Assembly (NCBI RefSeq): GCF_017313085.1 | Contig: NZ_JAFLNF010000003.1 | Span: forward strand, 310,001 to 374,000 | DNA: 64,000 bases | Source: Roseibium limicola | GTDB lineage: Bacteria > Pseudomonadota > Alphaproteobacteria > Rhizobiales > Stappiaceae | Direction: 5' to 3' | Shown: positions 43,843 through 54,621 of the stretch, one piece after another | Layout of the letters: each line of letters opens with the position of its first letter | Numbering within the stretch: the stretch's first letter is position 1 | Made by a program: the position numbers and the translations under genes | The notes under the pieces: model-generated | What the model saw: the letters and a program-made list of their open reading frames with translations, nothing else | Databases searched by the model: none | What the model was told of the DNA's origin: nothing

Positions 43843-44209
43843 GCCCCCATTATGCGCAGGCCTGATAATTGTGCAATGCACCAAAAGCACTGGACCACTG
43901 AAATTCACGTCTTGCTTAAGCTGCCGCCCACCAAGATCGGTTATCAGCCAAAAAGATCCTGATATTTTCAGATATAGACGCCAGCCAACAGCAGACGAAG
44001 ATGATCTCATAAGCTGGGATTACCAGAGTGCCGCACCACGAACGTCACTCTCAGCGCAACCCAAAATGCCGGCTCCCAGTCGCCTGGCAAGACAGTTCAT
44101 GCCCTGCACTGCCTTTTCTTTTACCTGATAATTTGCTTCCATCGCATCTCATCCGAAGCACGGCAGGAGGTGCTGCGTTTCGGTTCATGTCTTTGGGAGG
44201 AAACGCCAA
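43843..44209. other. Divergent promoter region nasT / dehydrogenase
   Basis: 367 bases without a gene. On the minus strand, about 35-48 bases before nasT (43877-43890), the sequence GTGCTTTTGGTGCA contains the right half (TTGGTGCA) of the enteric NtrC consensus with a poor left half. Suggestive only. The plus-strand gene at 44210 has a GGGAGGAAACG ribosome-binding site. Confidence 0.35.
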
Positions 44210-45157
44210 ATGGCGAAAGTTGCAATCGTGGGTTCCGGCTTTATCGGCCGTGCCTGGGCCATCACCTATGCGCGCGCGGGATATGAGGTAACGCTATGGG
44301 ACAAGCTTGACGGTGCCCCAGAAGCCGCAATCTCCTACATTGGCGACGTACTCGGTGATCTTGAGGCCAACGACCTGCTGAATGGTCAAGCGCCAGCAGA
44401 GGTTCTGGCGCGGGTTTCGAGCCAAAAACGGCTTGCGGAAGCCCTCGACGGAGCCCTTCATGTTCAGGAGAATGCTCCGGAACAAATTGAGTTGAAGCAG
44501 TCTCTCTGGTCGGAGATGGATGAGATTGCAGACCCGCAGACGATCCTCGCCAGCTCGACCTCGGCTCTGCTTCCGTCGAAATTCACAGAACATCTGAAGG
44601 GACGGGATCGCTGTCTGGTTGCCCACCCGATCAATCCGCCTTACCTGATCCGTGCCGTTGAAGTTGTCCCCTCCCCCTGGACGTCTGATGACGCCATGGA
44701 GAAAACACGGCAACTGATGATCAAGGCCGGGCAACAACCAATCATGATGACCGGCGAAATCGATGGTTTCATCATGAACCGACTTCAAGGCGCGCTTTTG
44801 GAAGAAGCTTTCCGGCTGGTCGATGGCGGGCACGCTTCTGCCGAGGACGTCGATATCGGCATTCGCGAAGGATTGGCGGCGCGTTGGGCCTTCATGGGCC
44901 CGTTTGAGACCATTGACCTGAATGCGCCGGCAGGAGTGCGCGACTATGCCCAGCGCTACCAGGGCATGTTCGCCAACATGTTCACGCAGATGCTGACACG
45001 CGTAAATTGGGATGGCCCGGTGATGGATGCGGTGGAAAGCAACCGCCGCGAACGTCTGCCCGCCAACAAACTGGAGGAACGCCAGAAGTGGCGTGATCGC
45101 CGTTTGATGGCCCTCGCCTCCCACAAACGCCAGCAAGAAGCTAAGCTCGGCGAGTAA
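44210..45157 (+). CDS. 3-hydroxyacyl-CoA dehydrogenase / lambda-crystallin-like dehydrogenase
   Basis: A 315-aa NAD-dependent dehydrogenase. Rossmann motif VAIVGSGFIGRAWA (residue 4), substrate-site SSTSALLPSKF near residue 117, catalytic histidine in LVAHPINPPYLI near residue 138, and the carboxyl 3HCDH domain with GFIMNRLQGALLEEAFRLVD. Length and the PPYLIRAVEVVP stretch place it with lambda-crystallin/L-gulonate 3-dehydrogenase and carnitine dehydrogenase-like enzymes rather than fatty-acid FadB. Substrate not assignable. Single-gene unit. Confidence 0.88.
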   Translation: MAKVAIVGSGFIGRAWAITYARAGYEVTLWDKLDGAPEAAISYIGDVLGDLEANDLLNGQAPAEVLARVSSQKRLAEALDGALHVQENAPEQIELKQSLWSEMDEIADPQTILASSTSALLPSKFTEHLKGRDRCLVAHPINPPYLIRAVEVVPSPWTSDDAMEKTRQLMIKAGQQPIMMTGEIDGFIMNRLQGALLEEAFRLVDGGHASAEDVDIGIREGLAARWAFMGPFETIDLNAPAGVRDYAQRYQGMFANMFTQMLTRVNWDGPVMDAVESNRRERLPANKLEERQKWRDRRLMALASHKRQQEAKLGE

Positions 45158-45283
45158 AGGCCAAGGTGTCCTAGGCTTCTGAGCTGCTTTATCGCGTATG
45201 TCAGCTTCCGCAGCGTGCACAGGGAACCAAAAGAACTCCTGTCCGGTTTTTATATCAGACAAAAGACGGACAGGAGACCTCCG

Positions 45284-45544
45284 ATGGCAAAATCTCATAG
45301 CCCCTCCATCAAGGATGATGAGCTCTACGACGCCTTGCGCGATGACGGCATGAGCAAGGAAAAGGCAGCGCGCATCTCCAATGCCAAAGCCGCAGGGGAC
45401 AAGCCCTCGGAAAAAGGTGGAAAAGCCCCGCCTTATGAGGAGTGGACTAAAGACCAGCTTTACGAAAAGGCCCAGGAGATCGGCATTGACGGCCGATCCG
45501 GCATGAACAAGGCTGAACTGATCACAGCGCTGCGCGATCACTGA
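45284..45544 (+). CDS. Small Rho_N/SAP-like protein, 86 aa
   Basis: Starts MAKSHSPSIKDDELYDALRD after GGAGACCTCCG. The first half is a short charged region (GMSKEKAARISNAKAA) and the second half, WTKDQLYEKAQEIGIDGRSG then MNKAELITALR, is the helix-extended-loop-helix pattern of the Rho N-terminal/SAP domain that binds nucleic acid. Proteins of this two-part build are widespread in soil and marine bacteria and are annotated as Rho termination factor-like. They lack any ATPase domain. Stand-alone gene; role unknown, possibly nucleoid or stress related. Confidence 0.8.
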   Translation: MAKSHSPSIKDDELYDALRDDGMSKEKAARISNAKAAGDKPSEKGGKAPPYEEWTKDQLYEKAQEIGIDGRSGMNKAELITALRDH

Positions 45545-45682
45545 CCTTTAGCTTTTGCGTGACATTTTTCTGCAAAACTCTTAGCTCATAAAACAGCTTC
45601 GCTGACCGCGCTCCTCCACGCGGACAGCCTTTTCTTTTGCGTCGGCCATTCTGCCGGCCCTTTTCACAAAGATCCTATTCTT

Positions 45683-47149
45683 ATGCCAAATCCCGAAACC
45701 AAGGGCGGCCCCGGCACGCCCGACCTGCACTTCAATCCGTGGCTCGCCGCAGCGGTGTTGCTGCTTGCCAACTTCATGAACTTGATTGACATCACCATCG
45801 TCAATGTTGGCCTGCCTGCCATTCAGGCCGGCCTGGATGCATCGTCGACAGATCTGGAATGGGTCTCGGCCGGTTATGTTCTGACCTTTTCCGCGGGTTT
45901 GCTGCCGTTTGGACGGTTTGGCGACCTGTGGGGCCGTCACAGAGTTTTCCAGGCTGGCCTGATTGTCTTCACTTTGGCCTCAGTCTTGTGCGGCTTTGCC
46001 CCAAACATCGAAACACTGATTGTCGCGCGTCTGATCCAGGGTGTCGGTGCTGCAATGATGGTGCCGCAGGTCCTGGCCATCATCCACGTCATCTTTCCGC
46101 CTGAGCAGAAAGGCAAAGCCTTTGCCATGACTGGGGTGATCACCAGCCTCGGCGCGGTGGCGGGCCCGCTGATTGGCGGCGTTCTGATATCCGCCGATCT
46201 GTGGGAGCTCGGATGGCGCACGATCTTTCTGATCAATCTGCCAATTGGTGCACTGGCGATTGCCGGTAGCTTTCTTCTTATACCGCGGATCCCGGCTCAG
46301 GCTGCTACACGTCCCGACTGGCTCGGGATCCTGTTGTTCGGCGGGTTTTCCGTCTGTCTGGTTTTGCCCTTGGTCGAGGGGCGTGACTTCGGCTGGCCCT
46401 GGTGGACCTTTGCCATGATGGGATGCGCACTGCCTTTTGGGATCGGCTTCTATTTCTGGCAATTCTATTGTGACCGCCCTGGCCGGTCGGCTCTCATGCC
46501 ACGCAGTCTTCTAACCAGCCCGGCGTTCCTGTCTGGGCTCGGGATCGCCACTGCGCATTTTTCCGGCATTGCCGGCATGTTCTTTCTGCTCGCAGTGTTC
46601 CTGCAAAGCGGCTTCGGGCTGTCCCCCCTGATGTCCGGACTGCTCACTGTGCCCTTTCCGGTTGGCGTCATGCTTGCCTCAACTTTCGGCGCGCGCCTGG
46701 GAACGAAGAACAAGACAGTCTGGATGGCCTCAGGAGCTGCTCTAATGTGCACTGGCTTCCTTGCCTTGCGCATAGTCGTCAGCTCGACTGGTGACGAGAT
46801 CATCTCTCTGAGCTTTGTTATTCCGCTTCTTCTGTGTGGCATGGGCATGGGGGCTGTCGTACCCACCTTGTTTCAGTCAATCATGGCGTCTGTCGACAAC
46901 ACATCTGCAGGGGCCGGATCCGGCGCCATGCAGGCGTTCCAACAAGCCGGAACGGCTTTCGGCATTGCAGTGCTGGGGCAGATCTTCTTTGCAACGCTGG
47001 GCGTGGATGGCCACGCACCGGGCGCAGCCAGCCATGCCGCCTTCATTCAGGCACTGGAAACCGCGTTGATCTATCCGATCGTGCTTTATGCCGCGATTGC
47101 GGTCTTCACCCTGCTGCGCGGGCGCTTGCGCTCGGTGAAAAGCAGCTAG
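45683..47149 (+). CDS. MFS multidrug exporter, DHA2 (EmrB/QacA) type
   Basis: A 488-aa membrane protein with about 14 hydrophobic helices. DHA2 signatures: LANFMNLIDITIVNVGLPAI (motif D1), GRFGDLWGRHRVFQAGL (motif A loop between helices 2 and 3), LIVARLIQGVGAAMMVPQVL (motif B) and GPLIGGVLIS (motif C, antiporter signature). It should expel hydrophobic compounds in exchange for protons. No membrane-fusion partner or TetR regulator is adjacent. Ends at a shared bidirectional terminator. Confidence 0.9.
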   Translation: MPNPETKGGPGTPDLHFNPWLAAAVLLLANFMNLIDITIVNVGLPAIQAGLDASSTDLEWVSAGYVLTFSAGLLPFGRFGDLWGRHRVFQAGLIVFTLASVLCGFAPNIETLIVARLIQGVGAAMMVPQVLAIIHVIFPPEQKGKAFAMTGVITSLGAVAGPLIGGVLISADLWELGWRTIFLINLPIGALAIAGSFLLIPRIPAQAATRPDWLGILLFGGFSVCLVLPLVEGRDFGWPWWTFAMMGCALPFGIGFYFWQFYCDRPGRSALMPRSLLTSPAFLSGLGIATAHFSGIAGMFFLLAVFLQSGFGLSPLMSGLLTVPFPVGVMLASTFGARLGTKNKTVWMASGAALMCTGFLALRIVVSSTGDEIISLSFVIPLLLCGMGMGAVVPTLFQSIMASVDNTSAGAGSGAMQAFQQAGTAFGIAVLGQIFFATLGVDGHAPGAASHAAFIQALETALIYPIVLYAAIAVFTLLRGRLRSVKSS

Positions 47150-47173
47150 GCCGTAAACTGATCACCACGCATG

Positions 47174-47207
47174 AAAAAGGCTGCAGCAAAGGAGCTGCAG
47201 CCTTTTT
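47174..47207. terminator. Bidirectional terminator
   Basis: Perfect 14-bp stem AAAAAGGCTGCAGC/GCTGCAGCCTTTTT with a 6-base loop, between convergent MFS and PfpI genes; A and T runs serve both directions. Confidence 0.85.
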
Positions 47208-47230
47208 GAATGGGATGAACAGTTAGTTGA

Positions 47231-47791
47231 TCACGCAGCTTTGCGCTTGTGTTCGCCCTCTTCGATTTCCTCGATGATCTTGGCAACGAATGCCTGAAGA
47301 TCCTCGGGCGACCGAGACGTGACGATGCCGTTGTCGCAGACCACCTCCTGATCACGCCATTTGGCTCCGGCATTCTCGATATCGGTCTTGATCGACTTGT
47401 AGGACGTCGCTTCACGGCCGTTCAAAGCGCCGACTTCAGCCAGTAGCCACGGGGCATGGCAAATGGCGGCAACGGTCTTGCCGTTGTGAACGAAGGAACG
47501 GATCAGTGCGAGTGCATCATCGTTTACGCGCAGCAGATCCGGATTGATCTGGCCACCAGGCAGGACCACCGCGTCATAGTCGGCAGGGGCAGCCTGCGTC
47601 AGTTTCAGGTCGGCATCAGCCTTGTTGCCCCAATTGTCCTTGTCCCAGCCCTTGATCGCTTCACCATCAGGTGTGGCGACATGGACGACCGCACCGGCTT
47701 TTCGCAGTTCATCGCGTGGATATTCCAGCTCCGACTGCTCAAACCCATGCGTGGAAATAATCAGAATTTTCGCGTCAGTGATCTTGGGCAT
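47231..47791 (-). CDS. DJ-1/PfpI family protein (type 1 glutamine amidotransferase-like)
   Basis: A 186-aa protein. Nucleophile elbow cysteine is in VAAICHAPWLLAEV near residue 107; the acidic partner is in THGFEQSELEYPRDELRKAG near residue 16; DYDAVVLPGGQINPDLLR near residue 70 is typical. This is the PfpI/YhbO branch, linked to stress protection and glyoxalase or deglycase-like reactions. The start at 47791 (MPKITDAKILII) has AAGGGAGTATGAA before it; the upstream in-frame extension to 47929 overlaps the divergent YihY promoter and is rejected. Confidence 0.9.
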   Translation of the reverse strand: MPKITDAKILIISTHGFEQSELEYPRDELRKAGAVVHVATPDGEAIKGWDKDNWGNKADADLKLTQAAPADYDAVVLPGGQINPDLLRVNDDALALIRSFVHNGKTVAAICHAPWLLAEVGALNGREATSYKSIKTDIENAGAKWRDQEVVCDNGIVTSRSPEDLQAFVAKIIEEIEEGEHKRKAA

Positions 47792-47979
47792 TTCATACTC
47801 CCTTGTTTGCGTTTGCACCCGGACAACGATCCTTCCCCCGGCGCCGTTCCCTGACGAAACGAGGCATTTTCGTGATGCAAAACGGAACATTGACGGGAAA
47901 TGGGCGTTCCCTAGCCATACTCCGATCAAAGGTTACCTCGCCCGCAAGCGCACCAGCCGATCTCAATCAGGATATCTCA

Positions 47980-49101
47980 ATGGCCAATTTCTTCTCCTCC
48001 ACGCCATCTTCACCCGAGCAACGTGCAGCTACCGAAACCACTCCTGCGACGATGAAAAGCCTGGAAGAAGAACCTCGCGAGGAAAAGCGCGGACGTGGAG
48101 CCAAGCGCATGGTCGAGATACCCGCGCGAGGCTGGCTGGACATCATCCTGCGGGTGCAACAGCAGCTTTCAATCGATAACATCGGCCTTGTGGCTGCCGG
48201 CACGACGTTTTTCATCATACTGTCGTTGGTACCGGCGCTTGGGGCACTTGTCTCCCTATACGGCTTGCTGACCGATCCGGGCGCGCTGGCTGCGCAACTT
48301 GACCGCTTCGCGCTTTATATTCCCGGAGGTGCCATGGAAATTCTACGGGGCGAGCTCACCCGGCTGATTTCGCGGCCAGATCAGACCCTCGGCGTATCCT
48401 TCATGGTTTCGCTCTTTCTGGCCATCTGGAGTGCCAACAAGGGTGTCACGGCAATGTTTCAGGCGATGAACGTCGCCTACAACGAGACTGAAAGCCGTAA
48501 CTTCCTGGTCGTCAAAGGGCTGACGCTGCTGTTCACAATCTCGGTCCTGATTTTTGGCTTGGTGCTGCTGAATTCCGCAGTCACCCTGCCGCTGATGTTT
48601 AGCTATCTCGGCATGGATGGTCTCTACGCCCTCGTCGCCGGCCTTACACTTCCGGTTTTGCTGATTGCCGGCAGCGTCTTCGGCATCAGCGCCCTGTATC
48701 GCTGGGGACCGAGCCGTCGACCGGCCAAATGGCGGTGGATTTCCCCCGGTGCGGTTGGGGCTGCCTTGGGTATGGTGGCTGTCGCTGCCGGCTTTGCCTA
48801 CTACCTCTCGCGCTTCGGTAACTACGGCGCAACCTACGGCTCACTTGGCGCGGTCGTCGGTCTGATGATGTGGATCTACCTGTCCACCTACGTGGTGCTT
48901 CTGGGAGCTGAAATGAACGCAGAGATCGAACACCAGACCTCGGTAGATTCAACTGTCGGCCCCGATCGCCCACGCGGTGATCGTCGCGCGATGGTCGCTG
49001 ATACCGTCGGCGACAGGCAGAGCCTGGGGTTGATCAGCACATATCAAAAGATAAAGAACAAACTCTCGCGCGCCAAACCGGTGACCGTACAGGGCAATTG
49101 A
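47980..49101 (+). CDS. YihY/BrkB family inner-membrane protein
   Basis: A 373-aa protein with a polar 50-residue lead and six hydrophobic helices of the YihY/BrkB fold. Characteristic: IGLVAAGTTFFIILSLVPAL near residue 68, GLLTDPGALAAQL, SANKGVTAMFQAMNVAYNE near residue 155, YGSLGAVVGLMMWIYLSTYV near residue 295 and LLGAEMNAEIEHQ. Function is unknown; the old ribonuclease BN label is wrong for this family. ATG at 47980 follows AGGATATCTCA. The YrhK-like gene starts 24 bases after its stop and is probably co-transcribed. Confidence 0.9.
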   Translation: MANFFSSTPSSPEQRAATETTPATMKSLEEEPREEKRGRGAKRMVEIPARGWLDIILRVQQQLSIDNIGLVAAGTTFFIILSLVPALGALVSLYGLLTDPGALAAQLDRFALYIPGGAMEILRGELTRLISRPDQTLGVSFMVSLFLAIWSANKGVTAMFQAMNVAYNETESRNFLVVKGLTLLFTISVLIFGLVLLNSAVTLPLMFSYLGMDGLYALVAGLTLPVLLIAGSVFGISALYRWGPSRRPAKWRWISPGAVGAALGMVAVAAGFAYYLSRFGNYGATYGSLGAVVGLMMWIYLSTYVVLLGAEMNAEIEHQTSVDSTVGPDRPRGDRRAMVADTVGDRQSLGLISTYQKIKNKLSRAKPVTVQGN

Positions 49102-49125
49102 ATGCATATGAAAAAGGAGGCAAAC

Positions 49126-49452
49126 ATGACGCTGGCAAAGAAATGGCTACCGCTCAAGATCTTTCTTCGAGACTACGGATGGATTCATCTCGGGCTTGGT
49201 TTGATCGGAAACGGAACCTTCTTCATCGGCTCCATTCTGTTTCTGCCGTCTCTTGAACCTTACAAGACACTTGGCGTCTGGCTGTTCATTCTCGGGTCTT
49301 TCCTGATGCTCGTCGGCTCGGTCGGACGGTTTCTCGTTGACCTATTCAAACGCGAGGAGAGAAGCAGAACCGAGAGGGCAGAGGAAAACCAGTGGCGCAG
49401 TTCTCGTTTTTCAGAGGACCGCTCTCATCGCGGGCACTCAGCCGTTTTTTAG
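49126..49452 (+). CDS. YrhK-like small membrane protein
   Basis: A 108-aa protein with two hydrophobic helices separated by a short loop (WIHLGLGLIGNGTFFIGSIL and TLGVWLFILGSFLMLVGSVG), then a charged, arginine-rich tail. The helical hairpin with LGLIGNxxFFxGSxLF and WLFIxGS resembles the YrhK domain. The ATG at 49126 follows AAGGAGGCAAAC and is preferred over ATGs at 49102 and 49108. Downstream of the YihY gene; function unknown. Confidence 0.8.
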   Translation: MTLAKKWLPLKIFLRDYGWIHLGLGLIGNGTFFIGSILFLPSLEPYKTLGVWLFILGSFLMLVGSVGRFLVDLFKREERSRTERAEENQWRSSRFSEDRSHRGHSAVF

Positions 49453-49509
49453 AGCCAGGCTACGCGCCTTGCGAGCGGGCCCAGCTTATTGAGATGGCCC
49501 GCTCTCTCA

Positions 49510-51975
49510 TCAGGCGGCGGCAACTTCCGCCAGGAAGGTCTCGATTTCCTTCTGCAGTTCGCCACTGCGCTGCCCCAGATGCCCCGCCGCAGACAACACC
49601 GATCCTGAAGCAACGCGGGTTTCTTCCACTGCTTCTGCGAGGCTGACCATGTTTGATTGCACAGACCGTGTTCCCTCAGAAGCTCGCTGTACGTTGCCGG
49701 AGATCTCGTTGGTTGCAGATCCCTGCTGAGTGACGGCGGAAGCTATCGACTGGGTATAGCCATCGACTTCTTCCATAATGCCGGAAATCGACCCGATCGC
49801 TTCCACGGCGTCTTTGGTTGACCCCTGAATCGTGGTGATCTGTGTAGAGATCTCTTCCGTCGCCTTGGAGGTCTGGGTCGCCAATTCCTTGACTTCGGCT
49901 GCGACCACAGCAAAGCCTCGACCCGCCTCGCCTGCTCTTGCTGCCTCGATTGTCGCATTGAGGGCCAACAGGTTTGTTTGCTCGGCAATCGCCTGGATCA
50001 GGCTGACCACCTCGCCGATTTTGCCTGCTGCTTCTGACAGAACAGCAACCTTGCCATTGGTCTCACGCACCGCCTGTGTTGCGGTCGAGACGATTTCAGT
50101 TGTCCGACCCACCTGGCTGCTGATTTCACCAATGGACGCGGAGAGCTCTTCGGCTGCACCAGCGACATTCTCCACATTCATGGAAGCTGCCTCACTGGCG
50201 CTCGAGGTGTCGGCTGCCTGAGCTGCACTGCGCCCGGAAATTTCCTGCAAAGAATGCGCTGTTCCATCCATTTCGCGTGCGGTGTCGGTCAGGGAGATGA
50301 ACATCTGCTGCACCGACGTGCGGAAGGCCGTGATCAAACCGTCCACCTTGCCCTGGCGCACCTGCTGCAGTCTGCTGTCCTCTGCGCTGACATCTTCCAA
50401 ACGCCGCCGTTCGAGAGCATTGTCGCGGAAGATCTGGACGGTACGGCTCATGTCGCCAATCTCGTCTTTCTGATCCGTGGAAGGGATTTCAACATCCGTG
50501 TTGCCAGCCGCCAGACTTGCCATGACCTTCGTCAGATTCTGGGTAGGTCTTGCGATCACAAGGGACAGGACCAATGCAATCAGCAGGCCCAATCCGACGG
50601 AGACCGCAACGGCGATGGCAATCAAGGACAACGCCAACGTCGATTGTGCGGAAGCCTCGTCGGCCTGGGCTTCAGCCAGTTCGGCGATCCCTTCACGCAT
50701 CTGTGCTGACAGGGTGTTGAGTTCAGCAGTGACGGTATCGACCGTTTCGTAAGCTGCTTCCAGCGTCGCAAAGTTGGACCGGAAGGTTTCGATCTCGTCC
50801 AGGATGGCTTCGCTCGGGGCTTTCATTGCAGCGAAGGCCGCAGCATCCGCCTTCAACGTGTTGGCAAGGTTCTGCAGGATCGCCAGCCGATTGATGACAT
50901 CATCGCTGCTTGCCGTTCCCAAGCCTGAGAACAGCGCCATTGTCGTAGCCTCAAGCCCCAGCGCTTCCTTGACGAACTTATCGGCATTGCCGGCAACCAA
51001 CTCAACAATGGTGACCTGGGACGTGGCCGAGGAAGCAACCTTCCGCGCCTGACCGGATGCGGCAAATGCAAGACGGCTCAGTGCGTGGCTGTCGTCTGAG
51101 ATCGTGTCCAGTAACTTGATGGCCGACACACGCGCCCGAACCTTGTCGACGTTCTTGGTTGCATTGATGGCGGTTTCGATGATGGCGGACAGTTCCCCAC
51201 CTTTATCGACCATACCCTTCATGTCTTCCGGCTTCAGGCCTTCCAACTTCAGCTTTCCAGCCTTCTTGGCGGCTTTCTCCAGACGGCCTGCGGATTCGAG
51301 AAGAGTAGCGTAGATTTCTTTCGCTTGCTCCGCAGCGGCAGGGTCGAATGCCATTTCCTTCGTCTTCAACTCAACGAAGCCGTCTTCGAGAACCAGCGCT
51401 TCATCTTGAATATCGGCAATCAGCAATAGAACGCGGTCGGCACGGTTGCGCAGGCTGCCTGCGTTCTTTGCCTCGCCTGTCGCCTTGCGGCGGATCGTTT
51501 GCATCTGATCGGCAATGCCATTGGCAGCGGCCCGCAGACGGTTGGTGGACGACATCAAAGTCCCGACCACTTCGCGCTTGGCATCCGTCGCACTGACGAC
51601 TTCGGTGAATTTGCCGGACAGTGCACTGATCTGGTTTTCCGCATCCTTCACGCGTCTGTGAGCCTCCGCCCCCTCGGGCAAGGCACTGTCCAGCGTCAAC
51701 AGGGCTTTTTCCAGACTGCCGATTTGCCCGACAGCTGCTTCTGCAGCCTCTGCCGACTGAAGCTTCATGTAGGTTTCCCGGTCAGACGACACATGTTGCA
51801 ACGTGGCCATTACATGAGTGGCAGCGGCACCGGTCTCCGACTGACCCTTGAGGTTCAATATAGAAAGTGTCCCGAAACCACCGACAGCGGCTGTCAACAA
51901 CACAAGTGCTGCGCAGCCGCCCCCAAGCTTCCATGTCAGCCGAACATTGCCCAAGGGTTTCAACAGTCGGTTCAC
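49510..51975 (-). CDS. Methyl-accepting chemotaxis protein, copy 1
   Basis: An 821-aa chemoreceptor. Helix 1 (about residues 17-38) follows [17 protein letters not shown]; a roughly 400-residue mainly helical sensor region leads to helix 2 ([20 protein letters not shown], near residue 455). HAMP follows ([20 protein letters not shown]), then the signalling domain with the hairpin tip region [20 protein letters not shown]. The GTG at 51975 is chosen: GGGAGGACTG precedes it and the product aligns residue for residue with the 821-aa paralog downstream in the numbering; the ATG at 52023 adds 16 unmatched residues. No recognisable Cache or TarH domain. Confidence 0.92.
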   Translation of the reverse strand: MNRLLKPLGNVRLTWKLGGGCAALVLLTAAVGGFGTLSILNLKGQSETGAAATHVMATLQHVSSDRETYMKLQSAEAAEAAVGQIGSLEKALLTLDSALPEGAEAHRRVKDAENQISALSGKFTEVVSATDAKREVVGTLMSSTNRLRAAANGIADQMQTIRRKATGEAKNAGSLRNRADRVLLLIADIQDEALVLEDGFVELKTKEMAFDPAAAEQAKEIYATLLESAGRLEKAAKKAGKLKLEGLKPEDMKGMVDKGGELSAIIETAINATKNVDKVRARVSAIKLLDTISDDSHALSRLAFAASGQARKVASSATSQVTIVELVAGNADKFVKEALGLEATTMALFSGLGTASSDDVINRLAILQNLANTLKADAAAFAAMKAPSEAILDEIETFRSNFATLEAAYETVDTVTAELNTLSAQMREGIAELAEAQADEASAQSTLALSLIAIAVAVSVGLGLLIALVLSLVIARPTQNLTKVMASLAAGNTDVEIPSTDQKDEIGDMSRTVQIFRDNALERRRLEDVSAEDSRLQQVRQGKVDGLITAFRTSVQQMFISLTDTAREMDGTAHSLQEISGRSAAQAADTSSASEAASMNVENVAGAAEELSASIGEISSQVGRTTEIVSTATQAVRETNGKVAVLSEAAGKIGEVVSLIQAIAEQTNLLALNATIEAARAGEAGRGFAVVAAEVKELATQTSKATEEISTQITTIQGSTKDAVEAIGSISGIMEEVDGYTQSIASAVTQQGSATNEISGNVQRASEGTRSVQSNMVSLAEAVEETRVASGSVLSAAGHLGQRSGELQKEIETFLAEVAAA

Positions 51976-52082
51976 GGTACAGTCCTCCCAGTTACCATCC
52001 TGAGACGATGCGCCTTGCACCATGAATATTTGGTTTATGGAGAATAACTCAGCGGCAATCTTGTAATTTCACTTTAGACATC

Positions 52083-52110
52083 AAAAAACCCGATGCAATG
52101 CACCGGGTTT
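52083..52110 (-). terminator. Intrinsic terminator between the two chemoreceptor genes
   Basis: Stem AACCCG/CGGGTT followed on the minus strand by TTTTTTGATG, past the stop of the upstream chemoreceptor gene. The two receptors are therefore probably separate transcripts. Confidence 0.7.
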
Positions 52111-52155
52111 CATTGGTCTTCCTAAAGGCCATTCGCGGCCGGAACAGTGCCTTGA

Positions 52156-54621
52156 TCAGGCAGCTGCGACCCGGGAGAGAAAGCCTTCAATTTCAGTTCG
52201 CAGAGCCTGGCCGCGCTGACCGAGATCACCAGCCGCCGAGAGAACTGTGCCTGCTGCTCCCTGGGTCTCATCAACAGCCTTGGACAGCACTTCCATGTTG
52301 GCCTGCACCGAACGGGTCCCTTCAGAGGCGCGCAACACGTTGTCCGAAATCTCTCCGGTCGCCGCGCCCTGCTGGGTGACAGCGGAAGCAATGGCCTGGG
52401 TGTAGCTGTTGACTTCCTCCATGGTCGAGGAGATTGCCGAGATTGCATCCACCGCCTCTGAGGTCGAGCCCTGGATGGCGGAGATGTGCTGGCTGATCTC
52501 TTCCGTCGCCTTCGAAGTCTGAGTTGCGAGTTCCTTTACTTCGGATGCAACAACCGCAAAGCCCTTGCCTGCATCACCGGCACGTGCCGCTTCGATGGTA
52601 GCGTTCAGCGCAAGCAGGTTGGTCTGCTCGGCAATGGCCTGGATGAGAGTCACGACTTCGCCGATTTTACCCGCAGCCTCGGCCAGATGCTGAACCTTGT
52701 TGTTGGTGTTCTGGACCGAGTCTGTCGCCTGGGAAACGATGGTCGAAGTGCGTTCCACCTGTGAGCTGATCTCGCCGATGGAGGCGGAGAGTTCTTCGGC
52801 AGCACCGGCAACATTCTCAACATTCATCGTTGCCTGAATGCTTGCATCAGATGTGCTGGAGGCTTGCTCGGAGCTGCTGGCGGCAAGCGCACTGAGCGAC
52901 GAAGCCGTTCCATCCATCTCGCGAGCCGTATCGTCCAGGCTGCTCAGGACCGATTGCACATTGTCGCGGAAGCTGGCAATCAGCGTCTCGACTTCAAGCT
53001 GGCGACGCTTCTGTGCTTCCTGCTGCTCGGCGCCCTGCTCTTCCAGACGCAGCCGCTCAATGGCGTTGTCACGGAAGATCTGCACCGTGCGGCTCATCTC
53101 ACCGATTTCATCTTTCTGATCTGCATTCGGAATTTCAACATCCGTGTCACCTTGGGCCAGACGCCCCATGACGCTGGTCAGCTGACGGGTCGGCTTGGTA
53201 ATCAACAAGGAGACCACAAAGGCCAACAAGGACCCCAGAGCGATGGCGATGGCAAACGTGATACCGATACCCGCCAGAGCCATATCTGCCTTGACCGACG
53301 AAGCTTCCAACTGGTCAGTCACCACATCCGAAATGCCCGTACGCACTTCCTCCGAAAGCTTGGACAGACTAAAGACTGCGCCATCGAAATCTTCAGTCGC
53401 ATACTGAAGCTCATTGAAGTCACTGGCATATGTTTCGATGTTGTATTTCATCGCACGGGCTGGACCAACCACCTTGGGGAACGCAGTCGCAGCCGCAACC
53501 AGGTCTTCCGCCTTGGAGGTCAGGACCTCGATTTGAGCATGAACGCTCGCGAGTTCATCCGGCCCTTTTTTGACCACGTAATCCTTCGTCATGGACTCCA
53601 GGGCATAGGTCTCGCGCACCAGAACGTCAGCCTTGGAGACCACCTTTCCAACTAGATTGGCTTGTCCCACGGCAGCGGCAGCTTCGTCACGGGAGGCTTC
53701 GACGATCTTTGAAACATCCGCGTTGAGGCTGTCGACCGCCGTCAGCAGGTTCCCGGCACTCGTAGCAACAGCAGTGCGGTACTTCTGCTGATTGATGCCC
53801 CTGTCGGCCTTTTCCATCTCACCCAAATTGCTGGTCAGCTTTCCGGCGTCCGCCTTCATCTGCTTCAGCTTCGTGGCATCAACGCCCGGAAGGTTGAGGC
53901 TGGCAATCATATTGGTGCTTTCGCTCAGCGCGCCGGCGTGAATATGCGCTTGCTCGACAAGCTCCGTCGCCTTGGCAGCAGCCTCATCCCCCTTGGCAAT
54001 GGCGGCAAGGCGGAAGCGCTTCAGCACACCGTTCAGACTGTCGGCTTCGCTCTCGATCTGAGCCAGAGCTGAGAAGAAAGAATCTGCCTTGGTGCGTGTC
54101 TCGGTGGCGCGTGCGGCAACCTCCTCCGCTTCACTGGCAATCATCCCCATCTTGTCGGAGACCATCAGGCCATTGTGTTCCAGCTGGTTGGCCGTGTCGT
54201 CCAGAATAAACATCGTTTGCTGTTGAAGGTCGACCGCCTCAAGAACCGTCTCCAGTTCCCCCTGCAGCTCGGTCACAGAGGCCGTTGCCGTTGCGACCCG
54301 CATTCCACCGACTGAGGTTGCGTCCAGATGCTTTGCCAGCCCTTCCAGGCCTTTGGCGAGGTCTGTCGTGCGCTCCCTCAGGCTGTCGGCCATCGACAGA
54401 TCCTGGCTGACCAGGAAAGCTTCCCGCTGAGCGGAAACCTGTTGCAGGGAGGCCATCACCATGGAGGCTTCCGACGTCACCTTGTTCTGCCCGCGCAGCT
54501 CAAGAATCGATAGGGTGCCAACAGCACCGATGGCGCCTGCCAGTACGATCATGGTGGCAAATCCACCACCGACTTTCCAAGAGAACCCAAGATTGCCAAG
54601 GGGCTTTAGCACTGCGTTCAC
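52156..54621 (-). CDS. Methyl-accepting chemotaxis protein, copy 2
   Basis: An 821-aa chemoreceptor, same length and domain order as its neighbour: helix 1 after [17 protein letters not shown], about 400-residue helical sensor, helix 2 ([20 protein letters not shown] region), HAMP ([20 protein letters not shown]) and signalling domain ([20 protein letters not shown]). The cytoplasmic halves of the two copies are nearly identical while the sensor regions have diverged, as expected after tandem duplication with ligand change. Start is a GTG at 54621 with GGAG 8 bases upstream. A perfect palindrome lies just before the ribosome-binding site. Confidence 0.92.
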   Translation of the reverse strand: MNAVLKPLGNLGFSWKVGGGFATMIVLAGAIGAVGTLSILELRGQNKVTSEASMVMASLQQVSAQREAFLVSQDLSMADSLRERTTDLAKGLEGLAKHLDATSVGGMRVATATASVTELQGELETVLEAVDLQQQTMFILDDTANQLEHNGLMVSDKMGMIASEAEEVAARATETRTKADSFFSALAQIESEADSLNGVLKRFRLAAIAKGDEAAAKATELVEQAHIHAGALSESTNMIASLNLPGVDATKLKQMKADAGKLTSNLGEMEKADRGINQQKYRTAVATSAGNLLTAVDSLNADVSKIVEASRDEAAAAVGQANLVGKVVSKADVLVRETYALESMTKDYVVKKGPDELASVHAQIEVLTSKAEDLVAAATAFPKVVGPARAMKYNIETYASDFNELQYATEDFDGAVFSLSKLSEEVRTGISDVVTDQLEASSVKADMALAGIGITFAIAIALGSLLAFVVSLLITKPTRQLTSVMGRLAQGDTDVEIPNADQKDEIGEMSRTVQIFRDNAIERLRLEEQGAEQQEAQKRRQLEVETLIASFRDNVQSVLSSLDDTAREMDGTASSLSALAASSSEQASSTSDASIQATMNVENVAGAAEELSASIGEISSQVERTSTIVSQATDSVQNTNNKVQHLAEAAGKIGEVVTLIQAIAEQTNLLALNATIEAARAGDAGKGFAVVASEVKELATQTSKATEEISQHISAIQGSTSEAVDAISAISSTMEEVNSYTQAIASAVTQQGAATGEISDNVLRASEGTRSVQANMEVLSKAVDETQGAAGTVLSAAGDLGQRGQALRTEIEGFLSRVAAA

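Noticed and set aside
43877-43890. NtrC-binding site upstream of nasT
   Set aside because: Only the right half matches the enteric consensus; kept as a remark in the spacer entry, not as a feature.
44294-45541. 415-aa minus-strand frame opposite the 3-hydroxyacyl-CoA dehydrogenase
   Set aside because: Opposes a gene with complete Rossmann and catalytic motifs and a strong ribosome-binding site.
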